Source: Axinella damicornis
Taxonomy: Eukaryota; Porifera; Demospongiae; Axinellida; Axinellidae
NCBI GenBank assembly: GCA_963931865.1
Contig: OZ007516.1
Span: forward strand, 5,987,897-6,051,896
Direction of reading: 5' to 3'
Length of the DNA stretch: 64,000 nt
Shown: positions 52,489-64,000 of the stretch, in pieces
Position numbering within the stretch: the first letter of the stretch is position 1
Layout of the letters: every line of letters begins with the position of its first letter
The notes under the pieces: model-generated
The model's database searches: none
The model's input: only the letters and a program-made list of their open reading frames with translations
What the model was told of the DNA's origin: nothing
Translations under genes and position numbers: made by a program

Positions 52489-55400
52489 ATGTCGAGGGTC
52501 TTTGGCCTTAAGATGCTCCGGAACCACCCAGATGTACGTATCCTGGTTGAGAGTGTGAACTAAGACCCAATTCTACTACATAGATTATCCAGTTGTACAC
52601 CCCTATCATAATAGTTTGGAGAAAAGATTTCAATCCCCCCTCCCCCCTCCCCGGGCCCCCCAGGACAGCACGTAGTTATTGGTCCGGTAGGAAGTACTCC
52701 ATGCGCATGACAAGGGTTAGGGTCTAGGGGGAGAACATAGCTACCTGTTGGGGGTTTCAGCTCACTATGCTTGTTCAGTGATCTCCTAATCCTATAGAGC
52801 GGTTGCACTTTACGTCACCGGCCGTAAAACAACCGAAATGCCCTCCGTTATACTCCGTTTCTTTCATAAGTGTGTGGCAAGTAGTAGTGATCTTAGAAAC
52901 GCAAGCAGCTCGGAACTTACGAAGTACTACTGTGTGAACTGTCGCTGTAGCGCAGTTACCATGCAGATTAGATCGAGCGGCTACGCCACCTGGAGTACAA
53001 ATGAGACTGTAGTTTCCATTCAGCTGCCATTGAACTCCACACGGAAGTACTCAGTCACGTGGTTTTGTGACGTCAATTCAACCGCTCTATACCCACCATT
53101 GAAAGTAAGCTCCCCCCTTTTTAGAGCCAAGTTGTTGCATTGGGTCATTTTTGTTCAAATGTACACCAAGGGGGTGACGCTCCCATTGATGCCATAGTCA
53201 GAGCTGCGACTGGGGTCAAGAAATCTTGACCGTCATTTTTGCTGCTTGACCACTTGACCGCATCGCAAAAAGACTCTTGACCGTTTGACTGCGCTGTTTT
53301 TCAGCTGTTGACCACTTGACCGCCGATAGTATATGGAAGAATGCGTAGCTACCCCACTCCTTCCTTAGTATACAGGGTCAAGATGTGCCGATAAGCCCAG
53401 TTGCAGCTCTGACTATGGTGTCTATGGGTGTGTTACCCCCACCCCAGTGTTCTCGCCAGGATTTTTACATAGGGCGCGGGGGGAGGGGGGGGGGGGGGGG
53501 GGGAACAAGGTGTACGGTTTATCTGTCCATATCCCTGCGCTGTTTCTCTGCTTTGTGCCGTGTTGCTTGCAAACGGAGTACAACTGACTGACAACGGCAG
53601 ACGCAGAACTGTACCACTGATAATCCGTCTTCCAAGACGCGTTATAGCCGATCATGTGCTTGCTTCACGTTACAAAGCCATCAGAGCTCGACGACTCCGA
53701 GTGATGCCTTTGCTTAGCCATCTCGATCGTGAACACGTGGCACCTTGAGTAAAGAATATTCATATGCGCACGGTGTGCGCATGAATAATGTACGGCCGCA
53801 CAGGAGTACTAAGTGTGGCGGGGTGCCACGGTTCTGCGCTTTAACGAGAACACTGCACCCTATCACTTCAAACAGGAAAGCACTCCACAAGTAGGGCTTT
53901 TCAGAATGATACATGTATCCCAGGTCTTTTGTGGATAGACTGATTCATACTATACTATTGAGCTACCTCTTTCTCAGGCCGCTTCATAGGTGGCTAGCTA
54001 ACAGCTCACTCCAATTAATGCACATGCATGTGACATCACATACTGCCGGTACTATTGCATGATTGCATGTTCGACATTTAGCGATTTTCGAACTCATTAA
54101 AATACGCTAAAATTAGTTCCCACATATAATTGTGACCTTAAGGTACCCCCCAAGGCACGATTACTTATGGATTATCGTCTGCTTGGTGTGTGTCTTTATT
54201 TGATGGTGTAGTCCAACACATTTTTGTCCTATTGTACATACACATGTACTACCGTATAGCGCTTAAATTTTGCGAATCACAGGTCATTCGTGAAATTATT
54301 TCAACGAAAATTTTGACACGTGTTGTGTGCCTACAGCTACGTGGACAGTATTCCAACGTATGCGTGCGACGGCTAGCTTCATGGCTCTGTTTGTGTACTT
54401 CAACAGTGAGGATGGACAGTAGTTGAAGTGTAAGCTTCCGGGTCCACATGGAGAGGTACATGTACCATCATGTGCGATATCTGCCATTGCTGAAGCTGCC
54501 AGCTCGTTTCGGCGCGGCGAAGGAGTAGTCTCGGTACCAGACTACTGAGACTAGGCGAAGGTCAGGGGAACGCCCAGGTATCTGAAACGAACTCTGAGAA
54601 CTTGGAAGTGTGGAAGAGAGTCGCAGAATACAACGCACTGACGAAATGGTCAGTGGTACATGGTAGTTGAGTTCAGTGCGCACAGGAGTCTTCAAGTTCA
54701 GTACACCACACCCATTTTGTGGGTGTGGCATTTTTACCACGAATTCGCGAAATTACGAAATGTTCCTGAAGAGCAATTCGAGAAAATTTAGACCCGCGAA
54801 ATATAAGCGCCATACGGTATATGTATCTTTAAGTACTGCGCTCTAGAGGAGCCATCACTTCTTGCCGCATATATCCCCACCCCCCACCCCCCTCCACCCC
54901 CTCTCCATTTCCCAGTATCACTTATCATGTGTGCATGTATCCTTGTGCACGCATGACCACACACTCCTACACATGGCAACCCATGCAGGTGGTACCAGTG
55001 TTTATCATTACGTGTGTAGGAGCAGCGTTTGCGGGTGCAGCAATCTTCCGGGCCGGAAGATACTACACAGACGTGTCGTAAGTACTGGTTAATGTTGATA
55101 GCATAAGTATCATGCAAGCCCCTCCCCCTCCGACCTCTACCAGTGAGAAGAAATTCAACTCATTGCCAACCTACCTGCCAACTGCATGTTTGTTGCTGGC
55201 AGCGCAAGAGGATATCTATATAGGCTGGTGCACAATATAACAGTCGGCCATCGGCCATATTCCGGGCAAAGCGCTGATATGGCCGTCCACTGACTGTTCT
55301 GCGCTGACAAATTGGCCGGTCAATTGAATACGCAGTGGGAAGCCACACAGTGAACATAGCGTGATTACATGTACGTATTCATAGTTCTGATTATGTATTC

Positions 55401-58400
55401 ACAGTCGCTAAGTATAATATTATTCATGAAGCAGCCTAACCAAAACCCATAATCACTTTTGTAGTGCTACATACTGTTTCACAGGTATTGACTTCGCTGT
55501 GGGGCCACAATAATGAACATTTCAGACACATGAACACTTCACACACATGCATACCTACATACATTCCCTCAGATTACAACTCCACACCGAAAGATCATAA
55601 GCCTAGCTTCCCGCCTGGCAATTTGTCAGTGTCAGATCATGTCCGACCAATACCGGTGTTGGTCTGACATTATGTCAGACCAGCTTTTAAAAATTATATT
55701 GTGCACTGTAGGCTGGTGCACACTACAAGTGAAAGCAAGAAATTAGGTGCATGATTAGGGCATAATCGGAGACCATGAACTTGACCGATACTGCAACTGT
55801 GAGTTGTGACTGTAATTTCGGAACAGGAAATGGTCATGTAGCTATGTGTATGATGCATCTGTAATGCTGAAGGTAATTATTGCAACCCGTGGGCTCTCCT
55901 GCCCATAATATTATGTTGCTATGAGACTGACAAGGAGAAGTGTAGAACAGCATTGTGAGGCAGAGCATAACGAATGCAAGGAGCGACAACAGGAGGCAGA
56001 TTGACAGAGAAGCGGTAGCCGAAGACTGATGCACCCCACATCAGAGTCTCGTAGACTAGTGAACTTAAACACAATCACTCACTTTCCACGACCAGGGTTC
56101 TATCTACTGGGGGGGGAGGGGGGGGGGGGGGGGAAGATTCCCCCCCAAACACTCCAGCTTTCCCCCCCAAAATTTCTGAAAATTAATTCAGTAAAAGTAG
56201 TGTCAGGAACTGCAGCATGTAGCTACCTACACCTGTGTGCTTTGTACCGTCCCATGTTACACTGCATAGCATTTCCATACTATGACCTCAATATTGTCTC
56301 AGAACCACTCTCAGAAGGCTCAAAATGTTCTGGGGGGCATGCCCCCAGACCCCCCTACAAATTGCGTCTTTGTAAGTTGCCAAAGGTCTGCCAGGAGGAA
56401 GTCTAGCATGACTGTCACATGCATACACACTGGACATTTCCATACTATGACCTCAATTTTGTCTCAGAGCTGAGAAGGCTCAAATTCCAAAATTTTCTGG
56501 GGGGGCATGCCCCCAGACCCCCCTACAAATTGCAGCCTATGGCCACAGTCCCCCGTCGACTGTCATTCTCAACATCTTCTCCCCAAAACTAGATAGAACC
56601 CTGACGACATTACACGTTAGTCTCGGGGCCAGCCTCATTTTGGGCCCTGAGGCTAGGCTGCCTTAGGCCGAGTATTTTGCACTTGGGATAGGAACTCGAG
56701 AAAGGGCTAATTGTAGCTAGCTTCACTCCTTTTGTACTTTGTGTACCATTCAGGTTTGATCGCAAGAACAATCCTCATCCATGGGAGAATGTCAAACACG
56801 ACCAGCAGACAAAGGTAAGGTGAACAGACAATATGGTAGGCACTAATTAGAAACACCGTCCTAGCTACATGTAATGTACATGTAATGCAGAGATGCCAAC
56901 TACTTAGCAAGTAAATGAGTGAGATGGTGCTAGAATGCGTGAAACTTGCTACTGCTAACCACTTTGTAGTTTGTAGGCACTTGTCTACAACTTCCAATGT
57001 GAAATTAGCCAAACATGCCAACTCTCATGCATTGCACGTGAGACTCGCACATTGTGTGCGAGACTTGCACATTTTTCTGCAATCTCGCGCTCTCACACTT
57101 ACTACAGCAATTCTCTCGCATTTGTAGCAGGCCTGCCAACTCTCACGGAAAATCCGTGAGTCTCACTGATTCAGTGCTGATCTCACGCTCTCACGGTTAA
57201 CCAGCTCAAACTCACGGAAATGCTGAGAGACTCGAGCTTGAACACATACTAGACTACTATCGGCTGGCGGCCGTAATTTGGAACCAGTATTTGGTGGCCA
57301 GCCTCGTTCACATGCAAGCCTGGGGATGAGACCAAGCAATAAAGCAAATTAAGTTCATATGCGCATGCGCGCGCATTTTGCGCAAGGACTATAGCTATGA
57401 AAGTGACATGGATTGCAGCCCTGCATCGAGTCTAAAGGCACAGATGGTAACAAAAAACAATACCATGTCATATGGGTTTACCTTTCAGGCATGAAGTATG
57501 CACACAGATCTCTTAGGTTTGAGTCATTGTCGAAAGCTGAGTCGAGTGTTGCCGGATTGGTTTTATTATCCATGGTTTTGGCAATCCCTCATAGCGATGG
57601 AGAGGAAGACAGGATTCGATCGAACAGAATTCCCTGTCGATCAAGTCTTGATTCAATGGAACCTTGTCGTCTGATAGCTAGAGACTAGCAAACACCGATT
57701 CCTATGCATGCATGGAAACCTATAATATTAACTCTTTGCACGCCACGGGCACATTTATGTGCCCGTGGCGATTTTGAACGGTTAGCGATTGAGCGGTTGA
57801 ACGATTTGGTGTAGTTGGCAGTGCGCTTGCGTGTTAATGCGGACATCGGTGGTTCGAATCTGGAAAGAGTAACTCTTTTTTTTTAATCTTCCATTTTGGT
57901 TTTTCTAACTCATTAATTATTCATAAGTGCATATCCCGCGTGCAAAGAGTTAAAAAGCTGAAAAACGTGCTACAAAACAAATGTGATGTTATATAGCTAT
58001 AATATTACAAGTAGCTGAGCTCGCTTCGCTCGCTCAGCTACTTCCCCCTTGTTCGCCTGCCGTGCGTAATCCGGCGCCGGACAGCTCTCTGAAGAGCTGC
58101 TTCTCCCCGATTGCGTCCGCGCGCTTCAGCTGCTGCTCGCGGGCACGATTGCGGCATCCGCTTCCACTGCTGCTCCCCGTTTGCCTCCGCCTCCAGCTGC
58201 TGCTCCCCGATTGCGCCCGCTTCAGCTGCTGCTCGCCGCTTTCACGATCAGCTGCTGCTCCCGATCGCGTCTGCTTCGACTGCTGCTCCCCGATTGCGTC
58301 CGCTTCAACTGCTGCTCGCCCGATTGCGTCCGCTTCGACTGCTGCTCCCCGACTGCATACTGGATTCCAGTCCATGGCAATGTTCTCGAACATTCTTCAC

Positions 58401-60655
58401 GGAGTTCGAGGTTCAGTAAATAAATTAAAGTACGAAGGTCGCGCGTCACTATAGTCTAGTCCCGCCCCACGAACATCCCACTTCCGTCACTCACAGACAC
58501 ACACACACACAGACACGTAAAATCTTAATGTATTGATGGAAACTTGAACTTGTATAATTTTGTGTGTTTTTCTCTTAAAATACCCGGCATCTCAAGGTTT
58601 TTAAACTTTTGAGGTTGGCAGGCCTGTTGTAGCCAGGCACTTATTTTGTGGGTGGGGGCTGGGGAATACACACATTACACGTGGGTGTTTAGCTAAATTA
58701 CGAGTATTACGAGCTCTGAACGTGTATAGCTGTATGGCTAATGTGTGCTCTACAGACAAGGACGACCGCAATTCAGATGGACTCCTGGCCTGTATCCATC
58801 CACGTCGAAGAGGATGAACGCAGGCGCTATTACATGTACATTGTACCTTGTCAATCTGCAAATGTTGAGTGGTGGAACCTTCTGCTAAGAACAAAAAGGA
58901 ATGAACTGCTATGTGCACTCTTGAGTGTTATCACATCACCCTGTGGTATTATCCATCCCCAAAGACTGTGGAATCATACCAGCCACTAGCAGACAACAGA
59001 AAGATACCGTATACCGGGAAATTTTGGCAACCGTTTTAATTTGGCGATTCGGAAGCCAATCGCCAAATAATAAACTCACCAGTATTAAATGGCTGGGTAG
59101 CTAGATCGACTGTCAGCTCGTGCGGCAAGGCAAGTTCACCTTGAGATTGCAAGACCCAACTTACTGCCTGCTGAGTGAGAGGTCTGTGGAGAAGCGACTA
59201 CTACTTCACAGACGGTGCACTGAATTAATAGCGTACAGACTGCTGAACGTGTGGTCATGGCCGACCTAGGTCGTGCATCACTGCCACAGCGTATGAATCA
59301 TGGGCATTGCTGACCTTTCGGATAGCTGTCATGGGCCTCCAGATGTTGCTGAAAACGTGCTGGCCACAACACTGCTCTCCGTTTCATACGTCTTCGTCCT
59401 GGGGCCGGGTCACATCGCGCTCACGCTCGCGGTGCGCATAGTTTTGTCATACTTTTCTGTCGCGATTGCCAAATTTATATCAATCCATTTCAGGCCATTT
59501 CAAAGGCCGCCAAAATTTCTCGGTATACGGTCAGATGGCTGTTCAATAGCCTCGCTAAAAACTACTAGTACAAACCAGCCAGAGTGTGTTCATTTGTTCG
59601 TTAAAACCACACCCACTAAGAGTCACTCACATAAACCTATCAATACATTAAGATTTTAACCGTGTGTGTGTGTGTGTAACGGAAGTGGGATGTTCGTTGG
59701 GCGGGACTAGACTAGTGATGCGCGACCTTTGTACCATTGACGTCGAACTCCGCGAAGAATGTTCGAGAACATTGGGCATGGGCTAGCTGGAAGCTTCTAG
59801 AACAGCTGACGGATGCAGTATCGGTGATTGAACGTGAGCAGCAGTGAAACCGGGCACAATCTGGGAGCTGCACGTGAAGCTGGAGCAGCAGTTGAAGCGG
59901 ATGCAATTGAAGAGCAACCGCCGAAGCGGACGCAATCGAGGAGCAACAGCCGAGGCGGACGCAATTGGGGAGCAGTTGAAACGGACGCAAGCGGGGAGTA
60001 GCAGCTGAAGCAGACACAAGTGGCGAGCAGCAGCTGAAGCAGACGCAAACGGGGAGCAGCAGTTGAAGCGGATCGATGCAATCGGCGAGCAGCAGCTGAA
60101 GGGGGTCGCAATCGGGGAGCAGCAACTCTGACAGAGAGCTGTCCGGCGCCGGATTACTCACGTAGGTGAACAAGGGGGAAGTAGCTGAGCGAGCGAAGCG
60201 AGCTCAGCTACTTGTATGTTTGTGGTCTTTTCGTTGTGATGCTGTCATCATTTGCAAATTTGGCAAAGTAAAGTCACGCAAAATGCTGTAGCGTTATGAT
60301 ATCTGATACCTGGGGTTGATGCAGTCTCACCATTGTAGCAGGCAAGCAGCCAATAGAGCGTAGCTGGTAGTAACGTTGGCTGCCTTCTCGGACAAATGAA
60401 GCAAGTTTAACCAAAGGAGGTGTATCTACTTTAGCTATGACAATGTGAGACAGCAGTAGTTATTTCTGGAAGTGCTTACAGTATGGTAGTGAAAATTCGC
60501 ATGATCGATGTGTCTAATTGGAGTGGGGCATTGGAACAAGGCTATATACATGTAACTATCACATTAATGATCGTGTTTTCCCCTCCTTGCAGTTCATTCA
60601 TGCATATGACTACAGCAAGCTAAAAAATGAGCGTCCAGACTACACAGAGAAGTAG
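52489..60655 (+). CDS. NDUFA4: NDUFA4/COXFA4, cytochrome c oxidase-associated subunit (4 exons, 85 aa)
   Basis: Small inner-membrane protein, first assigned to complex I and now to complex IV. Exons: 52489-52533, 54989-55077, 56754-56814, 60593-60655; 258 nt including the stop, all GT-AG and in phase. Residues 1-15 are a short basic start (MSRVFGLKMLRNHPD). Residues 16-35 are one membrane span (VVPVFIITCVGAAFAGAAIF). The rest matches the family tail: FDRKNNPHPWENV aligns with the DRxNPEPW motif, and DYSKLKNERPDYTEK with the conserved DYSKLKKERPDF end. Length is near the usual 81-84. Introns total about 7.9 kb and hold at least six transposable elements. It is the only plus-strand gene here. 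Confidence 0.93.
52838..53103 (+). other. Unassigned exon-like frame in NDUFA4 intron 1
   Basis: Frame from ATG at 52838 with YYCVNCRCSAVTMQI and TVVSIQLPLNSTRKYSVTWF, meeting a GTAAGC donor at 53104. There are N-glycosylation-type NST/NET sites. No partner exon and no family recognised; it may be chance. Confidence 0.25.
53478..53503. repeat. Poly(G) run in NDUFA4 intron 1
   Basis: G run with one A interruption, directly after GGGCGCGGG. Confidence 0.9.
54250..54819. mobile_element. 570-bp TACCGTA-ended MITE in NDUFA4 intron 1
   Basis: Ends TACCGTATAGCGCTTAAATT and its inverse AAATATAAGCGCCATACGGTA. CGCGAAAT-type words are repeated below the ends. Confidence 0.78.
56090..56610 (-). repeat. 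Poly(G)-bearing dispersed repeat, inverse copies
   Basis: The reverse of the 3785-4130 repeat, here with a G/C-run pair near 56109-56165 and two successive partial copies, each ending in GGGGGGCATGCCCCCAGACC. Confidence 0.7.
57732..57949. mobile_element. 218-bp inverted-repeat element at TTAA with tRNA-like internal boxes
   Basis: Ends CTCTTTGCACGC and GCGTGCAAAGAG sit between two TTAA sites (57728-57731 and 57950-57953). Inside are a hairpin (CACGGGCACATTTATGTGCC) and a tRNA-like stretch with GTAGTTGGCAGTGCGC and the B-box GGTTCGAATC near 57850-57860. TTAA suggests piggyBac/Kolobok-type movement; the boxes suggest a pol III promoter. Confidence 0.6.
58009..58537 (-). mobile_element. Minisatellite-bearing element, inverted copy in NDUFA4 intron 3
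   Basis: The reverse complement of the 13547 family: begins at the 3' hairpin (ACAAGTAGCTGAGCTCGCTT), runs through GCTGCTCCCCGATTGCGTCC units and ends CTTAATGTATTGAT. Both ends are intact. Confidence 0.7.
59006..59531. mobile_element. 526-bp ACCGTATACCG-ended MITE in NDUFA4 intron 3
   Basis: Ends ACCGTATACCGGGAAATTTT and AAATTTCTCGGTATACGGT. Subterminal ATTTGGCGATT words are inverted (CGATTGCCAAATT). Confidence 0.8.
59639..60213 (+). mobile_element. Minisatellite-bearing element, full copy in NDUFA4 intron 3
   Basis: Start ATCAATACATTAAGATTTTA, ATGTTCGAGAACAT block, about nine units, then AGTAGCTGAGCGAGCGAAGC and the closing GAGCTCAGCTACTT, which pair as a 3' stem-loop. The best full-length example in the window. 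Confidence 0.72.
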
Positions 60656-60659
60656 GTAG

Positions 60660-62850
60660 AGTACTTCATCGGACTTCACTGTGCATAGTACATTGATATG
60701 CTGTCTGCAAACGCTCTAGTAGCTCAGATCCATGCTGTACAAGTTATTGTATATGTACATGTGTATAACCACTTTGTAATTATCATCAGAAGTGTGTATA
60801 AGGTCGACATGTTCCGTGGTGGTCGCTGATCACCCCAGTGTGCACTGTAGTCAAAGTACTTCATTTGGGACCCCCAGACCACCCTATAGACCGTGTGCCT
60901 GTGAGGGCATAGCTCCGTATACTATACCAAATTTCCGCATACTTGCCGCCATTTTGTAGGGCAGTAATGTACTCATGGACTGCTTGTTGGCTTGGTACTG
61001 ACAGGCGGATCGCTTAGTGGCTCATCTATGTTGTAAAGCTAGTAGCATTACATGTCATACTGTGGCGATTTTAGATGCGGCCCATGGTAGCGTTCAACAG
61101 CCAGCTCAATCCTGTCGCTGTACAAACTTGCCATTCCCAGGGCCTTTTTGCCCTACATGACATCATCAGAATATTGACACCACAGCTCGTGACATCACTT
61201 CCACCTGTAACCATGCACACATTCTATAACTAAGGTGTAGTATAGTAACACTCATTCCCAAGAGGGGCCGAAACCAGACTTTGATGAAGTTTGGGGGCCT
61301 GCATGACCATAATGGGCTATATGTAAACAATGGGTGGACATACAAGGGAAACAAAAGGCTGTGTGCAAGCTGTGCACAAAGTTCTCTGATGACAACTACA
61401 ACCAGTTGCCAATTTCCAACGACCCATCGGTCGGTGAAGCATGCAATGTAGACTTTAAACCCTCGGTGCAAACAATCTTGGAGCTCACCAACTAACAGTG
61501 CGAACCAGGTGCACTGAAAAAGCAATGGATGAGCGAAATAGCAAGCTCCGTTCATCTGCAGTTAGGGAGGCCTGGATTGAGTGGTATTTCTGTAAAAGCT
61601 AGCAGATCGAGGAATGTCCAAGCATTATCATTAGTCGCACTGACACAAATAGGTTAATTGGTTAACTTTAAGTATATCTTTTCGGCCAGGATAGTGAGTC
61701 CTTGTACCCCAGTCTTCGCCTGATCCTGATAATTGAACTGCATAATTACATGAACACAGGACAGCCTTAGCTAGATCTGGAATGAGTATTGAAAGATCTT
61801 GTTACTAACTAGCCTCTTGTTCCCAGGCCTTCTACACCCCCAGTTTTTGATCGCTTGCAGTATGCAAGAATTGGAGGTGATATCATAAGGCTGAGACTGA
61901 TCTACCATTCGATTTACATATTGGAGTGACAAGCAGGTAGTGAATAGTACGATGATGCTATTAATTCCTACATGTTCCTGCAAACCCAGAGTACTAACCT
62001 ATAGTTAGCATAATATATATTGCCCTCCTCTTTACAAACGAAGTGGTTATTGGTCCGGCAGTAAGTAGAGCGATGGGTTAGGGTATAGCTATTAGAGCCA
62101 GGGTCGGTTCAAACATGCACGTATTTCCGGTACCTATACATAAAGTAGATACTTTCTGCCGGACCAATATCTGTGTTGTTTACAAAAAGAGTTCTAATTC
62201 CTTCTAAAGTGGTAGGAAGCATGTTAGCTAAGGAAAGAATAATAAGAAGTGCACCATTTAGAGCTGCAAATGACCATGTGCTGTTGGTCTGTTGCAGTTT
62301 TAAACTTTGTAGACTCCAATCACAATGTTCATATTAATTCAGGCATGAATAATATAGCTAGGGAGTCACATGTTTCAGTGTTTAAGGTATTCATTGTAAA
62401 GGGGGATTGTTATTTAGACTAAAATGACATGACGTATAGGCAGAATTGCAACTGTTTACATAGTTTATGGGATGAAACTATAGTTGTAGCTACTACGTAC
62501 ACAGATATAGGCATAGGCGCGTGGAGCATACCGGTGGAGTTAATTGCTACAAGAGCTAGGAAGTTTACTCAAAGGGTCACATGAGGGCCATATACAGCTA
62601 ATTGGTCTCAGTCCTTGTATTGCATGCAGTCTCATGCAAGGGGTACTATATATCATCCCATGAAACCGTATTTGGTAGCTTGCAATTGAGATGACAAAGG
62701 CAATACATATTTCATTGCACTAACACACACTGTATAATATATAAATATACTGGTAAGTCAGATAGCGAGATACCAATTAGCAAGTACCGCAAGACAGTAT
62801 GGAATTGTAATGACAAGCTGTTGTACACGTACAGGTAAAATCTGAAACAC
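60660..62850. other. Intergenic stretch between NDUFA4 and the PLA2-like gene
   Basis: A 129-codon minus-strand frame (61166-61555) has no recognisable motif. A 123-bp inverted repeat (TATTGGTCCGGCAGTAAG / CTTTCTGCCGGACCAATA) spans 62048-62170, and a half-copy of it is near 52677. Nothing else supported. Confidence 0.55.
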
Positions 62851-62890
62851 TCGTCAGTAGATCATATACTGTATACATCATAAGACAATG

Positions 62891-63907
62891 TCAACATCTG
62901 TATCCAGAACAGCTGAACCCAAAGAAAGGAATGAGACACTTTGAACTGAAGAAGCCATTGTCTGCACAGCATTGATCATGTTCCAAACACCCATTGTGCA
63001 CACAACAGTCACCACACAGGAACGACCAACAGTTACAATTATACCCACACATACCGAAGCACTGGTTGGTATATTTTGGGAAGGGGCACTTTCCATCTCG
63101 GCATGTGTATCGATTTCCGTTCAGTGTACAAGTTGAGCTTCTTTTAAGTCTGGGTTGCATAGGCTCGGTGTTCCGATCTCCCTCTACTCGGTCCCTACCA
63201 TTGGCAAGTCGTAATGCCAGCATATAGAAGGGCAGCGTAGCTGGGTAGTCTGTTCCTTTAATTCCGAGACCACCAAGCGCTTTTGCAGCTTCAATGATAA
63301 GGACAGACTCAGGGCGCATTACTAAACTCTCAATAGCGTAGTGGAGAGTTTCGTTCACGTTTGTGCTATCAACCATACTCATTACTTCACTCATATCCAC
63401 ATTTCGACCACTTTCCATCAGAGATTCCACCAGTTCTGTGTTACTCTTTGGAATGATGTAGTCCAGAGAGTTAGGGAAACCACTACCAGGTTGATTTTCC
63501 ATGACCAAGAAATCCGTGTCATTCAGGGACATCATTGCCATAGGGGACTCCTGCGGCCGCCTTGCAATGATAATTACTTCTCCGTTTGTCGTGGTAATTG
63601 TGAGGAGAAAATCTGATCCATTCACAGTGCTCAGGAAGTGTATGCCACCAGCTGAACCATAGTACTCTCCTTCAAGCTTCCCCAGGCTGACTGTGATGAC
63701 ATTTAGGCCGCTTGTTTCTTCTTGCTGTGACACAGACACACCAACTCCCACTCCGATGGCTACTACAGCCATGACCAAAATGGCCACTGTGGCTACCACC
63801 AGCAAGCCCAATGTCAATAAGTTCTTTTTCCCATCCTTTCTGCTCTCTTTTCCCTTCTCTTCATCTGGAGGAGCTGTAAACTTCTTGTATCTGGCTGAAG
63901 AATCCAT
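62891..63907 (-). CDS. Type II membrane protein with furin-type site and Cys-rich phospholipase A2-like C terminus
   Basis: 338 codons in a single exon, ATG to TGA-type stop, both in the window. Residues 1-28 are charged cytosolic sequence and about 29-60 a long hydrophobic anchor (LLVVATVAILVMAVVAIG). About 61-250 is an ectodomain with NGS, NDT and NET glycosylation sites. RLKR at 253-256 is a furin-type cleavage site. Residues 257-338 carry 16 cysteines, with CGDCCVHNGCLEHDQCC at 298-314. The H310-D311 pair within that cysteine pattern recalls the phospholipase A2 active-site helix. Phospholipase activity is not shown: the calcium loop cannot be recognised. It may be a shed, disulphide-rich module. 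No function is assigned beyond this architecture. Confidence 0.75.
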   Translation of the reverse strand: MDSSARYKKFTAPPDEEKGKESRKDGKKNLLTLGLLVVATVAILVMAVVAIGVGVGVSVSQQEETSGLNVITVSLGKLEGEYYGSAGGIHFLSTVNGSDFLLTITTTNGEVIIIARRPQESPMAMMSLNDTDFLVMENQPGSGFPNSLDYIIPKSNTELVESLMESGRNVDMSEVMSMVDSTNVNETLHYAIESLVMRPESVLIIEAAKALGGLGIKGTDYPATLPFYMLALRLANGRDRVEGDRNTEPMQPRLKRSSTCTLNGNRYTCRDGKCPFPKYTNQCFGMCGYNCNCWSFLCGDCCVHNGCLEHDQCCADNGFFSSKCLIPFFGFSCSGYRC

Positions 63908-64000
63908 GCTGTGTATTGTTCTAAATCAGATATAACTACTAGCTGTGACAGTCTCTAACACACTCCGATAGCTTCTTCGAAACTTATTATTATTCATTGG

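Noticed and set aside
57413..57688. 91-codon plus-strand frame in NDUFA4 intron 3
   Set aside because: No domain, no splice phase fit with NDUFA4 exons, and composition like the surrounding intron.
61166..61555. 129-codon minus-strand frame near the right end
   Set aside because: Hydrophobic low-information sequence without motif, splice sites or neighbour support.

Overview
This window looks like a nuclear scaffold from an early-branching animal; a demosponge is my best guess, at low confidence. It has multi-exon genes with GT-AG introns, an animal centrosome gene (CEP70), a CR1/Jockey-like LINE family, a Crypton-type recombinase, a 200-N scaffold gap and very many short inverted-repeat elements. 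No bacterial operon structure is seen. Most long open frames are chance frames through repeats. The real genes are split into short exons, which I rebuilt from splice sites, reading phase and by-eye comparison with family members remembered from human.

Main structure: a tandem duplication of about 25 kb, both copies read on the minus strand. Each unit holds a guanine deaminase-like gene (GDA) followed by CEP70. Copy B is GDA at 29720-41441 and CEP70 from about 22497 down to 19608. Copy A is GDA at 4540-16190 and the first CEP70 exons (132-692), running off the left edge. Both GDA genes rebuild to 482 codons in 15 phase-consistent exons and differ at about 29 residues. Both begin with a probable signal peptide. 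Both keep the metal ligands but lack the expected guanine-contacting residues. CEP70-B has no recognisable 3' exons, so the duplication junction probably lies at about 19.2-19.6 kb.

Region by region: 0-4.5 kb is the CEP70-A 5' part, with three insertions absent from copy B, and the gap. 4.5-16.2 kb is GDA-A with a 23-bp minisatellite. 16.3-19.2 kb is a ~230-bp satellite split by a 5'-truncated LINE. 19.6-22.5 kb is CEP70-B, and 22.3-29.7 kb is its 5' region, loaded with elements. 29.7-41.4 kb is GDA-B. 41.5-51.3 kb is satellite, a decayed LINE, an intact Crypton-type tyrosine recombinase, a 146-bp hairpin and a 58-bp minisatellite. 52.5-60.7 kb is a four-exon plus-strand NDUFA4/COXFA4 gene whose introns are full of elements. 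62.9-63.9 kb is a one-exon minus-strand type II membrane protein with a cysteine-rich phospholipase A2-like end behind a furin-type site.

The duplication works as a natural control: several insertions in one copy have an exact empty site in the other, which fixes their ends and target-site duplications (9 bp for the TAGYCTCG-ended family, 8 bp for two hAT-like elements).
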